Shown here one piece after another: positions 42,955 to 52,072 of a stretch of 58,878 nt of DNA. Position 1 is the stretch's first letter. Each line of letters opens with the position of its first letter. Where the stretch lies: positions 1 to 58,878 of the forward strand of contig NZ_SACP01000037.1 of NCBI RefSeq assembly GCF_004004555.2. The letters run 5' to 3'. Position numbers and translations under genes: made by a program. The stretch comes from Methylobacterium oryzihabitans (GTDB lineage: Bacteria > Pseudomonadota > Alphaproteobacteria > Rhizobiales > Beijerinckiaceae). The notes below the pieces were generated by a model. It worked only from the letters and a program-made list of their open reading frames with translations. It searched no databases and was not told the origin of the DNA.

Positions 42955-43645
42955 CGCGGCGGATCCCGGCGGCGAGGTGGGGCAGGCGGTCGACGACGGC
43001 GGCGCGCACCGCCTCGGCGACCGCGTCGGGCTCGGCGGCGGCGTCGACGAGCACGCAGCGCCCCGGCTCCGCCGCCGCGATGGCGCGGAACGCCGCGCGC
43101 AGGCGCTGGTGGAAGCCGAGCGCCTCGGCCTCGAAGCGGTCCGGGGCCTCGCCGGCGGCGCGCCCGCGCCGTCCGGCCCGGGCGAGCCCGGTCTCCGGCG
43201 GCAGGTCGAGGATCAGGGTCAGGTCCGGCCGGGTCGGCCCGACCACCACCCGCTCCAGGGCGTCGAGCCCGGCCTCGTCGACGCCTCCGGCGGCACCGCC
43301 GCCCGCTGCCCCCTGGTAGGCCCGGGTCGAGTCGCAGAAGCGGTCGCACAGCACCACCGCGCCGCGGGCCAGCGCCGGGCGGATCACGCCGTCGAGATGG
43401 TCGAGGCGGGCGGCGGAGAACAGCAGCGCCTCGGCGAACGGCCCGTAGGGCTTGGCGGCGCCGGCGAGCAGGGCGGCGCGGATCCGCTCCGCCCGCGGCG
43501 TGCCGCCGGGCTCGCGGGTCGTCACCACCTCCCGGGGGCCCGGCCGCAGCAGGGCGGCGAGGCGGGCGATCTGGGTCGACTTGCCGGCCCCCTCCCCGCC
43601 CTCGAAGGTGATGAAGGCGCCCGGCCCCGTCCCCGCGTCGGTCAC
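42944..43645 (-). CDS. tmk: Thymidylate kinase
   Basis: Tmk phosphorylates dTMP to dTDP. The protein has the P-loop FITFEGGEGAGKSTQ, TREPGGTPRAERIR, VVLCDRFCDSTRAYQG and a lid region RAGRRGRAAGEAPDRFE. The start is uncertain: GTG at 43645 gives 233 residues, while in-frame GTG codons at 43678, 43693 and 43708 lie in a 15-bp repeat and would add a VVTSQ-repeat peptide. The last of these would overlap the dacC stop. I chose the start nearest the conserved domain. It is between dacC and holB in one minus-strand unit. Confidence 0.9.
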   Translation of the reverse strand: MTDAGTGPGAFITFEGGEGAGKSTQIARLAALLRPGPREVVTTREPGGTPRAERIRAALLAGAAKPYGPFAEALLFSAARLDHLDGVIRPALARGAVVLCDRFCDSTRAYQGAAGGGAAGGVDEAGLDALERVVVGPTRPDLTLILDLPPETGLARAGRRGRAAGEAPDRFEAEALGFHQRLRAAFRAIAAAEPGRCVLVDAAAEPDAVAEAVRAAVVDRLPHLAAGIRRDAA

Positions 43646-43670
43646 GGCCGGTCCGTCACGACTTCCGGTT

Positions 43671-43715
43671 GAGGTCACGACTTGTGAGGTCACGACTTGT
43701 GAGGTCACGACTTGC
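43671..43715. repeat. Three tandem 15-bp repeats at the dacC-tmk junction
   Basis: GAGGTCACGACTTGT is repeated at 43671-43685, 43686-43700 and 43701-43715 (last base changed). On the coding strand each unit contains GTGACC, a potential GTG start in the tmk frame, and the third also carries the dacC stop TGA. The repeat number is a multiple of three bases, so copy changes keep frame. Confidence 0.88.
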
Positions 43716-44910
43716 CGGTGAGCTTGGCGAAGGCGCCGCGGACCCAGCCGCCGCCGACCTCCACCGCCGCGTCCATCGCCCGCTGGGTCATGGTGCCGGC
43801 GGGCACCTCCTCGGCGGTCTGGAGCGGCATGTCGAGCACGACCGCGTCGTTGCGGGTCACCCGCAGGCGCGCGACCTCCTTGCCCGCCGCCACCGGGGCG
43901 ATCAGAGGGCCCTGGTAGACCACCCGGGCGCTGATGCGGTCGCCCGAGCCGCGCGGCAGCAGCAGCCGCACCGGCTTCTTCGCCACCAGCGGCACCCGGC
44001 CCTTGCCGCCGCCGAACACCTCGGCCTCGGCCACCGTCTCGCCGGGGGCGAAGACCTGCCGCGCCTCGAAGGCGCGAAACCCCCAGTCGAGCAGCTTGCG
44101 CGATTCCGCCGCCCGGTCGCGGGCGGTCTTGAGGCCGCTCACCACCAGCACGAGGCGCTGGCCGTTCTGCACCGCCGAGCCGGTCAGGCCGTAGCCGGAT
44201 TCCTCGAGGTAGCCGGTCTTCAGCCCGTCGGCGCCGATGTCGAGGGCGAGCAGCGGGTTGCGGTTCTGCTGGCGGATCTTGTTCCAGGTGAACTCGCGCT
44301 CGGCAAAGAGCTTGTACTCCTCCGGATAGGTCTCGATCAGGTGGATCGCCAGCTTCGACAGGTCGCGGGCGGTGACCTTCTGGTCGGGGGCCGAGTAGCC
44401 GGTGGCGTTGCGGAAGGTCGACTTGGTCAGCCCGATCTCGCGGGCGTGACGGTTCATGATCTGGGAAAAGTTCTCCTCGGTGCCGGCGACGCCCTCGGCG
44501 GCCGCGATCGAGGCGTCGTTGCCGGACTGCACGATGATGCCGCGCAGGAGGTCGGACAGCTTCACCTTGCTGTTGAGCTGGGCGAACATCGACGAGCCGC
44601 CGCCGCCGGCCCCGCCGCGCCGCCAGGCGTTCTCGCTGATCGTGAACTCGGTGTCCGGGCTGAGGCGGCCCTGGCGGATCTCGTCGAACAGCACCTCGAC
44701 GGTCATCAGCTTGGCCATGCTGGCCGGGGAGAACAGCTCGTCCGCCGCCTTCTCGAACAGCACCGAGCCGGTATCGGCGTCGATCAGGATCGCGTGCGGG
44801 GCGATCGTCTGGAAGCCCTGCGCCCGGGCCGGCCCGAGGCAGGCCAGCGCCAGGGCCACCCCCGCGGCGAGGCCCGCGATCCCCCGGCGCGTCGTCCCTG
44901 CCCTCGCCAT
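43705..44910 (-). CDS. dacC: D-alanyl-D-alanine carboxypeptidase (PBP5/6-like)
   Basis: A periplasmic low-molecular-weight penicillin-binding protein that trims pentapeptide stems. 401 residues: a signal peptide to about residue 30 (cleavage ARAQG), SMAKL (Ser64-Met-Ala-Lys67 active site), SGND (SxN) and DGLKTGYL (KTG). A beta-rich PBP5_C domain (about 285-380) and a C-terminal amphipathic stretch (GWVRGAFAKLTGK) that may hold it to the membrane follow. It starts the dacC-tmk-holB unit. The symbol could equally be dacA or dacF, since naming varies. Confidence 0.93.
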   Translation of the reverse strand: MARAGTTRRGIAGLAAGVALALACLGPARAQGFQTIAPHAILIDADTGSVLFEKAADELFSPASMAKLMTVEVLFDEIRQGRLSPDTEFTISENAWRRGGAGGGGSSMFAQLNSKVKLSDLLRGIIVQSGNDASIAAAEGVAGTEENFSQIMNRHAREIGLTKSTFRNATGYSAPDQKVTARDLSKLAIHLIETYPEEYKLFAEREFTWNKIRQQNRNPLLALDIGADGLKTGYLEESGYGLTGSAVQNGQRLVLVVSGLKTARDRAAESRKLLDWGFRAFEARQVFAPGETVAEAEVFGGGKGRVPLVAKKPVRLLLPRGSGDRISARVVYQGPLIAPVAAGKEVARLRVTRNDAVVLDMPLQTAEEVPAGTMTQRAMDAAVEVGGGWVRGAFAKLTGKS

Positions 44911-45012
44911 GCCGCCACCGTCTCCTGCTGCCGACCCACCGTCACTGTGCCGCCCCGGACGGGCCGGCGCAACCGCGCTCGCTGCATCGCGGCACGGGGC
45001 CGCGCACCCGCG

Positions 45013-46392
45013 TCAGAGCATGCCCGCGACCTTGGCGCGCTTGCTCGCCGCGCCCTTGCCGGCGTCGGGCTTGCCCGACTCGGACTTGGCCGACTCGGAC
45101 TTGCCGGCATCCTTGCCGGTCTCCGCCTTCGCGAGCGTGCCGCCGGCGGCCGGCTTGGCCCCCTGGACGGTCCTGATCGCCGGCCCGGCGCCGCGCTCCG
45201 GCGGGGCGCCGCCGAGGCGCAAGGGCGGTGCCAGGGGCAGCGGACCCGGGCCGCGGGCGCCGGCCTTGGCCGCCGGCGCCGGGGCCTGCGCCACCACGAG
45301 GCGGCCGGACTTGGCCGCAGCGGCGGCGGGAGCCGTGCCGGCCGCCGCGCCCTTGGCGGGCGCGCCGGGCTTGGCCGCGAGGCCCGCGACCTTGACCGGG
45401 ACGCCGGCCGGCGCGGCGCCGGGCTTCCCGCCGGGATGCGAGGCGAAGGCCAGGGCCCTGTCGGCGGACGGCGCAGCGGACGGTGCGGCGTACTTGGCCG
45501 CCGCGACCCGGACCGCAGCATGCGAGACTGGTTTCGCGGGAATCGGCTCGGCCTGGGCCAGCCGCACCGGCGCCGGGGCGCGGCGGGGGGCGTCGCCCTC
45601 CTCCGAGGCCGGGCGGTAGGCGAGCGGCCGGGTCTCGGTCTCGGCCTCGGCGACCAGGATGCTCGTCGGCGCCCGCTGGCCGCCGTCGCGCAGGGTCGCC
45701 ATCAGCACCCGGTCGTCGCTGCCGGCCACCGGCGCCTTGCCGACATACTCGACCCGCACCCTGGTGGTGCCGCGGCGGTGGAAGCCGAGGGCCTCGGACA
45801 CGGCCTGCGACACGTCCATCAGCCGGTCGGCGTGGTAGGGGCCGCGGTCGTTGACCCGCACCACCATCGAGCGGCCGTTGCTCACGTTCGTGACCCGGGC
45901 GTAGCTCGGCAGCGGCAGGGTCGGGTGGGCGGCCGCCACCGCGAAACGGTCGAACACCTCGCCGTTGGCGGTCATGCGGCCGTGGAAGGCGGTGCCGTAC
46001 CACGAGGCCAGCCCCTCGCGCACGTAGCCGCGGGCGTCCTGGCGCGGCACGTAGGTCTTGCCGGCGACGACGTAGGGCTTGCCGGTCATCGGCCGGCCGC
46101 CGCCCTTCGGAATCGGGTCGTTCTCGCCGTAGAGCCGCGGGCTCGGGGCGACGCCGTATTTCGGGTCGACCTCGCGGGTGGCGCTGCGCGTGCCGCCGCT
46201 GCCGACGCTCGGGGGCGTGCCGGCGCAGTTCGCCACCGCCAGCGCGAGGCCGGCGGCCCCGGCGATCCGCCACAGCGGCGAGGGCGACCACGACAGCCGC
46301 GGGGCACCCCAGGCCGGCGCCCGGTGCCGGGGGGACTCGGAGGCGCCGGTCGGGTCCGGGGCGGCTCGGCTCGGGGGATCGCGGTCCGTCAT
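45013..46392 (-). CDS. rlpA: RlpA-like septal ring lytic transglycosylase
   Basis: The 459-residue protein has an N-terminal hydrophobic segment (IAGAAGLALAVANCAG, a possible but imperfect lipobox). The RlpA double-psi beta-barrel follows: EGLASWYGTAFHGRMTANGE, VRVNDRGPYHADRLMDVS and SEALGF, including the conserved Asp. Such enzymes cut denuded glycan strands at the septum. The C-terminal 230 residues are Ala/Pro/Lys-rich low complexity without a recognisable SPOR domain, ending with repeats of the type KSESAKSESGK. Start at ATG 46392; the frame is open further upstream but without domain signal. It lies 102 bases beyond dacC, same strand. Confidence 0.88.
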   Translation of the reverse strand: MTDRDPPSRAAPDPTGASESPRHRAPAWGAPRLSWSPSPLWRIAGAAGLALAVANCAGTPPSVGSGGTRSATREVDPKYGVAPSPRLYGENDPIPKGGGRPMTGKPYVVAGKTYVPRQDARGYVREGLASWYGTAFHGRMTANGEVFDRFAVAAAHPTLPLPSYARVTNVSNGRSMVVRVNDRGPYHADRLMDVSQAVSEALGFHRRGTTRVRVEYVGKAPVAGSDDRVLMATLRDGGQRAPTSILVAEAETETRPLAYRPASEEGDAPRRAPAPVRLAQAEPIPAKPVSHAAVRVAAAKYAAPSAAPSADRALAFASHPGGKPGAAPAGVPVKVAGLAAKPGAPAKGAAAGTAPAAAAAKSGRLVVAQAPAPAAKAGARGPGPLPLAPPLRLGGAPPERGAGPAIRTVQGAKPAAGGTLAKAETGKDAGKSESAKSESGKPDAGKGAASKRAKVAGML

Positions 46393-46842
46393 GGCGCCAC
46401 CCTGCCCCGAGGCCGTTAACGACGTCTCACTGTCGCGGCGGTTTTCAACCGCCGATTCCGGCCCCGGCCGGGTGCCGGATGCCGGCCCGGCGGCGGCCGG
46501 GTTCCGGGCCAAGGCCCTGATCCGCAACCCGGAACCGGCGCCGGGCCGCCGCGCGGCCGCGGCAGGCCGGGCCGGCGGGCGGCGAGGGCGCCGCCGCGGC
46601 AGGGTCAACGGGATCGCTCGAATGCGCGGCGATCCCGGATCGTCACCGGTCCGCACAGTCTCGGTGGTGTCCGGTTCATGACGAGCCATGTTTCTTCGAC
46701 GAAACGATAGTGCGATTTTACGGTTTATGCCGGCAGGTGTAGGCAGAATGCCGTTTTGACGGCCGGACGGATCCGCGTCATCTTCTTCTCAACGCAGCAA
46801 GGACGCTGCGTCACCGCCTCTTCACCCGCGTTGGAGGACACC
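46393..46842. other. Divergent intergenic region rlpA / small exported protein
   Basis: 450 bases. The rlpA frame is open for most of it, but that part looks non-coding. A small inverted repeat GTTTC-ttcgac-GAAAC is at about 46688-46703, and AT-richer sequence at 46680-46750 probably holds promoters. No RNA gene seen. Confidence 0.4.
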
Positions 46843-47115
46843 ATGATGAAGTCCGTGATGATCGCCGGCCTGCTCACCCTCGGTCTCGCCGGCTCCGCCT
46901 CGGCCGCCGGGCTGCGCCTCGACGACGGCGTCTACGATCCGGGCCGGGACGCCCCGCAGACGGTCGCGGCCGCCTGGATCGGCCGCTACGGCCAGGTCTG
47001 CGTGCCCGGCCCGGTCTGGCTCCCGGCCTGCCACGCCACCGACACCCCGGGCGTCTACATCCCCGGCCACTGGAACCCGATGCACACCCAGTGGATCCCC
47101 GGCCACTACTCCTGA
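46843..47115 (+). CDS. Small exported GHW/PGH-repeat protein
   Basis: A 90-residue protein with a signal peptide (MMKSVMIAGLLTLGLAGSAS, cleavage near ASAAG), a single Cys pair (VCVPGPVWLPACH), and a C-terminal YIPGHWNPMHTQWIPGHYS. The last resembles the Tyr/Trp-x-x-Gly-His-Trp/Tyr repeats of small secreted alphaproteobacterial proteins. GGAGGA lies 8 bases before the start; ATG at 46846 is an equal option. Function unknown. Confidence 0.75.
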   Translation: MMKSVMIAGLLTLGLAGSASAAGLRLDDGVYDPGRDAPQTVAAAWIGRYGQVCVPGPVWLPACHATDTPGVYIPGHWNPMHTQWIPGHYS

Positions 47116-47170
47116 CCGGGGCCGGCACTGCCGTCCGTCACAGCGAACAGAATCCTGTTGATTGCTCGTT

Positions 47171-47197
47171 TCGTTCTTTTTAGAGAACGACATCGCG
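47171..47197 (+). promoter_or_regulatory. Inverted repeat upstream of the PLP enzyme (possible sulfur-control site)
   Basis: TCGTTCT (47171-47177) and AGAACGA (47184-47190) are perfect 7-bp inverted arms, followed by CATCGCG. Related sequence, ACGTTCT with AGAACGAC, stands before the SsuA-like gene (50941-50973), and AAGAACATCGC before the sulfurtransferase (48491-48501). A common regulator of the sulfur genes is inferred, not shown. Confidence 0.4.
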
Positions 47198-47240
47198 TCG
47201 GCACAGGCCGGCGCCCGGGCTTCAGTGCAGGAGGACGACC

Positions 47241-48404
47241 GTGGCGGACGAGACGAGGCGCGCGGAGACGATCGCGGCCGCGAACGGGATCGGGACGGAC
47301 ACCGCCTTCGGGGCCGTGGCTCCCCCGCTCCACCTGTCGACGACCTACGCCTTCGCGGGCTTCGAGCAGCCGCGGGCCTACGACTATTCCCGGCTCGGCA
47401 ACCCGACCCGCGACCAGCTCGCCGACACCCTGGCCAAGCTGGAGGGCGGCGCCAGTGCGGTGGTGGTGGCGAGCGGCATGGCGGCCCTCGACCTCGCCCT
47501 GTCGCCCCTGCGGCCCGGCGACCTCCTGGTGGCGCCGCACGATTGCTACGGCGGCACCCACCGGCTCCTGTCCCTGCGCGCCGCCCGCGGCCATTACCGC
47601 GTCGCCTTCGTCGACCAGACCGACGAGGCCGCCCTGGCCGGGATCCTGGCCGAGGGGCCCCGCCTCGTCCTGACCGAGACGCCGAGCAACCCGCTGATGC
47701 GGATCGTCGACCTGCGGCGCACCGCCGGGCGGGTGCGGGCGGCCGGTGCCCTGTTCGTCGTCGACAACACCTTCCTGTCGCCGGCGCTGCAGCAGCCGAT
47801 CGCGCTCGGCGCCGACCTCGTGGTCCATTCCACCACCAAGTTCCTCAACGGCCATTCCGACGTGATCGGCGGCGCGGTCGTGGCCGCCGACGCGGGCCTC
47901 GGCGAGGAGCTGGCGGCCTGGGCCAACACGGTCGGGGTCACCGGCTCACCCTTCGACGCCTACCTGACCCTGCGCGGCATCCGCACCCTGTTCGCCCGCA
48001 TCGAGCGCCAGCAGCGCAGCGCCGGCGCGATCGCGGCGTTCCTGGCCGGGCATCCGGCGGTGGCGCGCGTCCACTATCCGGGCCTGCCCGACCACCCGGG
48101 TCACGCCATCGCGCGGGCGCAGCAGAGCGGCTTCGGCGCGATGCTGAGCGCCGAGATCGCCGGCGGGCGCGACGCGGTCCGCCGGCTGGTCGAGGCTTGT
48201 CGGGTGTTCACCCTCGCGGAATCCCTCGGCGGGATCGAGAGCCTGATCGCCCATCCGGTGACGATGACGCACGCCGCGATGGACCCCGAGGCCCGCGCCC
48301 GGGCCGGCGTCGGCGACGGCCTGATCCGGCTCTCGGTCGGGCTCGAAGCCGAGAGCGACCTGCTGGCCGACCTCGCCCGGGCCCTCGACGCCGCGCGCGG
48401 GTGA
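47241..48404 (+). CDS. Trans-sulfuration PLP enzyme (cystathionine gamma-synthase-like)
   Basis: A 387-residue Cys/Met-metabolism PLP enzyme. It has YDYSRLGNPTRDQL, ASGMAALDLALSPL, VDNTFLSP with the PLP Asp, and VHSTTKFLNGHSDVIGG with the Schiff-base Lys, plus the later FTLAESLGGIESLI and RLSVGLE. Members make cystathionine or homocysteine or cleave Met/cystathionine; sequence alone does not choose. GTG start with GGAGGA 7 bases before it. It lies beside thiosulfate and sulfonate genes, which favours a synthase that assimilates sulfide. Confidence 0.9.
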   Translation: MADETRRAETIAAANGIGTDTAFGAVAPPLHLSTTYAFAGFEQPRAYDYSRLGNPTRDQLADTLAKLEGGASAVVVASGMAALDLALSPLRPGDLLVAPHDCYGGTHRLLSLRAARGHYRVAFVDQTDEAALAGILAEGPRLVLTETPSNPLMRIVDLRRTAGRVRAAGALFVVDNTFLSPALQQPIALGADLVVHSTTKFLNGHSDVIGGAVVAADAGLGEELAAWANTVGVTGSPFDAYLTLRGIRTLFARIERQQRSAGAIAAFLAGHPAVARVHYPGLPDHPGHAIARAQQSGFGAMLSAEIAGGRDAVRRLVEACRVFTLAESLGGIESLIAHPVTMTHAAMDPEARARAGVGDGLIRLSVGLEAESDLLADLARALDAARG

Positions 48405-48650
48405 GGGACGAACCACGCACGGGACGCCGGGATCATCCCCGTCGTTCTCGCGCCTGACGCAGCAGCAATCTTCTCGACGACTGCCGAAATAAGAACATCG
48501 CTTTCATTGACGCCGGCCGACTTCCCCGGACATCATCCCCGGACTTGGACGATCCGACCCGGATCTCCGAGGCGATCGATCATCACCCTCGCATCCCGCC
48601 GGCGCGCCCCGCCGGCCCGAGAGGATGCGCGCGAGCGGGGACCCACCACG

Positions 48651-49631
48651 ATGCACGGCAGCCCTTTCCGGAGACCGGCCCTGGCCTGCGCCGCCCTGGC
48701 GGCGGCGTGGCTCCTGCCGGCCGCGCCCGCCCTGGCCAATGCCGGCGCGGCGCCCGCGCCGGCGGTGCGGGACGAGGCGAAGAGCCCGCTGGTCTCGACC
48801 GAGTGGCTGGAGAAGAACCTCGCGGCGCCAAAGCTGCGCATCGTCGAGGTCAGCGTCGATCCCGGAATCTACGAGCGCGGCCACATTCCCGGCGCCCACA
48901 CCGTCGCCTGGCACACCGACCTCGTCGAGACGGTGAGCCGCGACATCGCCGGGCCGGAGAAATTCGCCGCCCTGGCGCGCCGCCTCGGCATCGACCGCGA
49001 CAGCACGGTGGTGCTGTACGGCGACAACAACAACTGGTTCGCCGCCTGGGGCGCCTGGGTCTTCGCCCAGTACGGCCTCGTCGAGAACGTCAAGCTGCTG
49101 GATGGCGGCCGCAAGAAGTGGGAGGCCGAGAAGCGCCCGCTCGACACGACCACGCCGGAGGTCGCCGCCTCGACGTTTCCCGTCACCCCGGCCGCCGGCA
49201 CCCTGCGGGCCCGCTTCGCCGACGTGCTCGCCGTGGCGCGCAAGGAGAAGGACGAGAGGATCCTCGACATCCGCTCGCCCGACGAGTTCTCCGGCAAGGT
49301 CATCGCCCCGGCCGGGGTGCAGGAACTGGCGGTGCGGGCCGGCCACATCCCGGGCTCGGTCAACGTGCCGTGGGGCAGGGCGGTCAACCCGGACGGCACC
49401 CTCAAGCCGGTGGCCGAACTGAGGAAGCTCTACGCCGAGGCCGGGATCGACGGCTCGAAGCCGGTCATCACCTCCTGCCGCATCGGCGAGCGCTCGAGCC
49501 ATTCGTGGTTCGTGCTGAGCCGGGTGCTCGGCTACGACGCCCGCAACTACGACGGCTCGTGGACCGAGTACGGCAACGCCGTCGGCGTGCCGGTGGTCAA
49601 CCTCGCCGGCACGGTCTGGGGCGGCAAGTGA
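48651..49631 (+). CDS. Periplasmic thiosulfate/3-mercaptopyruvate sulfurtransferase (two rhodanese domains)
   Basis: A 326-residue exported enzyme: signal peptide (LACAALAAAWLLPAAPALA, cleavage near ANAG). A first inactive rhodanese domain contains GHIPGAHTVAW and LYGDNNNWFAAW. A second contains ILDIRSPDEFSGK, GHIPGSVNVPWG and the active-site loop CRIGERSSHSWF with the catalytic Cys. It transfers sulfane sulfur from thiosulfate to thiols or cyanide. The YeeE/YedE-type transporter gene begins 11 bases after its stop, so periplasmic thiosulfate processing is coupled with uptake. Confidence 0.92.
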   Translation: MHGSPFRRPALACAALAAAWLLPAAPALANAGAAPAPAVRDEAKSPLVSTEWLEKNLAAPKLRIVEVSVDPGIYERGHIPGAHTVAWHTDLVETVSRDIAGPEKFAALARRLGIDRDSTVVLYGDNNNWFAAWGAWVFAQYGLVENVKLLDGGRKKWEAEKRPLDTTTPEVAASTFPVTPAAGTLRARFADVLAVARKEKDERILDIRSPDEFSGKVIAPAGVQELAVRAGHIPGSVNVPWGRAVNPDGTLKPVAELRKLYAEAGIDGSKPVITSCRIGERSSHSWFVLSRVLGYDARNYDGSWTEYGNAVGVPVVNLAGTVWGGK

Positions 49632-49641
49632 GGGCGGGCCA

Positions 49642-50853
49642 GTGAAGGCGAGCGCGGCGGCCGTCCCCGCCGCGGCGCTCCCCGCCGGGACGGCCCTGCG
49701 CGTCGGCCTCGCCGCCGCGCTCGCCGCCGGGCTGGCCGGGGGCGCGTGGCACCTCTCGGGCGAGGCCGGCGGCGGCCGCCTCGCCCTCTCGCTCGTCTTC
49801 GGGGCGCTGTTCGGCTTCGTGCTCCAGCGCTCGCGCTTCTGCTTCCTGTGCCTGTGGCGCGACCTCCTCGACCACGGCGACCCGCGCGGGGCGCTCGGGG
49901 TGCTCGCCGCCCTGGCGGCGGGGCTCGCCGGCACCACCGTGCTGTTCGGCGCCTGGCTGCCCGACCCGTCCGGAACGCGGCTGCCGCCGGGCGCCCATAT
50001 CGGCCCGGTCGGCCCGGTCCTGGCCCTGGCCGGCCTCGCCTTCGGGGCCGGCATGGCGGTGTCGGGCTCGTGCATCGGCGCCCATCTCTACCGCCTCGGC
50101 GAGGGCTCGCCGACGGCGCCCTTCGCGCTCCTGGGCGCCGCCCTCGGCTTCGGCCTCGGCTTCGCGACCTGGAACCCGCTCTACCTCGCCGGCGTGGCCG
50201 AGGCCCCGGTGGCGTGGCTGCCGCGCCATCTCGGCTATGGCGGGGCCCTCGTCGCCGGGCTCGCGGTGCTGGGCGCCATCGCCCTGTGGCTGCTGCGGCG
50301 CCGGCCGCTCCCGGCCGCGCCGGCACCGGCGTCCCGGGACCCGCTCCACGCGGTGTTCGTGGCGCGCTGGCCGGCCTGGCTCGGCGGGCTCGCGGTCGGG
50401 GCGATCGCGACGCTCGCCACCCTGCGCGTCGCCCCGCTCGGGGTCACCGCCGAGATCGGCGGACGCAGCCGGCAGGCGGCGGCGTCCCTCGGCCTGCTGC
50501 CGGAGCGGCTGGAGGGGCTCGACGGCCTGCGCGGCTGCGCCACGGCCTTGCGCGAGGGCCTCGTCACCCCCAACGGGCTGTTCGTCGGCGGCCTCGTGCT
50601 CGCCTCCCTGGCGGCGGCGCTCGCCGCCGGCCAGTTCCGGCCGGCCCGGCCGCGGCGCGGCCACGTCCTGCGCGGGCTGTCCGGCGGGATCCTGCTCGGC
50701 TGGGGGGCGATGACCGGGCTCGGCTGCAGCATCGGCACGCTGCTGTCGGGCATCATGGCCGGGGCCGTCTCGGGCTGGGTGTTCGCGGCCGCGATGCTCG
50801 TCGGCGCCACCGTCACGCTCCGCCTCGGCCGCCGGCTCGGCTGGCTCGCCTGA
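49642..50853 (+). CDS. YeeE/YedE-family thiosulfate transporter
   Basis: A 403-residue inner-membrane protein with about ten hydrophobic segments and the family's Cys motifs: QRSRFCFLCLWRD, VSGSCIGAHLYRLGEG and TGLGCSIGTLLSGI. Three conserved cysteines in such proteins relay thiosulfate through the pore. GTG start 11 bases after the sulfurtransferase stop. The duplicated layout (two halves) is visible from AVSGSCIG and MTGLGCSIG. A sulfur-compound uptake role agrees with all neighbours. Confidence 0.9.
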   Translation: MKASAAAVPAAALPAGTALRVGLAAALAAGLAGGAWHLSGEAGGGRLALSLVFGALFGFVLQRSRFCFLCLWRDLLDHGDPRGALGVLAALAAGLAGTTVLFGAWLPDPSGTRLPPGAHIGPVGPVLALAGLAFGAGMAVSGSCIGAHLYRLGEGSPTAPFALLGAALGFGLGFATWNPLYLAGVAEAPVAWLPRHLGYGGALVAGLAVLGAIALWLLRRRPLPAAPAPASRDPLHAVFVARWPAWLGGLAVGAIATLATLRVAPLGVTAEIGGRSRQAAASLGLLPERLEGLDGLRGCATALREGLVTPNGLFVGGLVLASLAAALAAGQFRPARPRRGHVLRGLSGGILLGWGAMTGLGCSIGTLLSGIMAGAVSGWVFAAAMLVGATVTLRLGRRLGWLA

Positions 50854-50899
50854 GCGCCGCCCGGCGCGAAGAAAAATAATCTTTCGGGAACGCGTGCGC

Positions 50900-50920
50900 C
50901 GCGAGATCATCGATCTCGCG
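50900..50920. other. 21-base palindrome after the YeeE-type gene
   Basis: CGCGAGATC-atc-GATCTCGCG: perfect 9-bp arms with a 3-base loop, 47 bases after the stop. No T-run follows, so it is a weak terminator or an operator for the ssu-like operon starting at 51031. Confidence 0.5.
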
Positions 50921-51030
50921 GTGTACCGCCAAACAAAACAACGTTCTGGTTGACGACGACATCGTAGAACGACAGATTTCCCGCCAATCGAGCGGCGCGG
51001 CCGCGCACCCTTCAACGACGAGAGACCGTG

Positions 51031-52062
51031 ATGACCACGCGACGCATCCTGCCGTCCCGCAGGCAGGCCGCCGCCCTGCTCGGCGGCCTCGCCCTGCTGG
51101 CCTCCGGCGCCGCGCCGGCGGCCGCCGAGGAGGGGCGCCTGCGCATCGCCAAGCAGTTCGGCATCGTCTACCTGCTGCTCAACGTCGCCGAGGATCAGGG
51201 GCTGATCGAGAAGCACGGCCGCAAGGCCGGCCTCGACATCAAGGTCGAGTACGTCCAGCTCTCCGGCGGCTCGGCGGTCAACGACGCGCTCCTGTCCGGC
51301 AGCATCGATGTCGCCAGCGCCGGCATCGGCCCGCTCTTCACCCTGTGGGACCGCACCCGCGGCCGGCAGAACGTCAAGGGCGTCGCCTCGCTCGGCAACT
51401 TCCCGTACTACCTCGTCAGCAACCGGCCCGAGGTGACGTCGATCGCCGATTTCGGCGACAAGGACCGCATCGCCCTGCCGGCGGTCGGCGTGTCGGTGCA
51501 GGCGCGCATCCTGCAATGGGCCGCGGCCAAGCAATGGGGCGACAAGGAATTCGCCCGGCTCGACCGGATCAGCGTGGCGCTGCCGCACCCGGAGGCGGCG
51601 GCCGCGATCATCAAGGGCGGCACCGAGATCACCGGCCATTTCGGCAACCCGCCGTTCCAGGAGCAGGAACTGGCCGAGAACCCGAACGCCCGCATCGTCC
51701 TGAACTCCTACGACGTCCAGGGCGGCCCCGCCTCCTCCACCGTGCTCTACGCGACGGAGAAGTTCGTCGCGAGCAGCCCGAAGACCTACGCGGCCTTCGT
51801 CGACGCCCTCGACGAGGCGGCGCGGTTCATCGCCGCCAATCCGGAGCAGGCCGCCGACATCTACATCAAGGCCACCGGCAGCCGGACCGACCGCGCCCTG
51901 CTGCTCAAGGTCATCCGGAACCCCGAGGTGACGTTCAAGGTCGAGCCGCAGAACACCCTCGGGCTCGGCCAGTTCATGCACCGGGTCGGCGCGATCAGGA
52001 ACGAGCCGAAGGCCCTGGGCGACTACTTCTTCGCCGGGCCGCGGACGGGAGCGGGAAGCTGA
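51031..52062 (+). CDS. Sulfonate/nitrate/taurine-type ABC substrate-binding protein
   Basis: A 343-residue periplasmic binding protein with a twin-arginine-like start (MTTRRILPSRRQAAALLGG) and cleavage near AAAEE. The SsuA/TauA fold begins LRIAKQFGIVYLLLNVAEDQGL; SGSIDVASAGIGPLF and NFPYYLVSNRPEV are typical blocks. It should deliver an organosulfur compound to the permease below. GTG at 51028 is an alternative start one codon earlier. It leads an operon of four genes, with an inverted repeat at 50941-50973 just before it. Confidence 0.9.
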   Translation: MTTRRILPSRRQAAALLGGLALLASGAAPAAAEEGRLRIAKQFGIVYLLLNVAEDQGLIEKHGRKAGLDIKVEYVQLSGGSAVNDALLSGSIDVASAGIGPLFTLWDRTRGRQNVKGVASLGNFPYYLVSNRPEVTSIADFGDKDRIALPAVGVSVQARILQWAAAKQWGDKEFARLDRISVALPHPEAAAAIIKGGTEITGHFGNPPFQEQELAENPNARIVLNSYDVQGGPASSTVLYATEKFVASSPKTYAAFVDALDEAARFIAANPEQAADIYIKATGSRTDRALLLKVIRNPEVTFKVEPQNTLGLGQFMHRVGAIRNEPKALGDYFFAGPRTGAGS

Positions 52063-52072
52063 GGAGCCGCGG

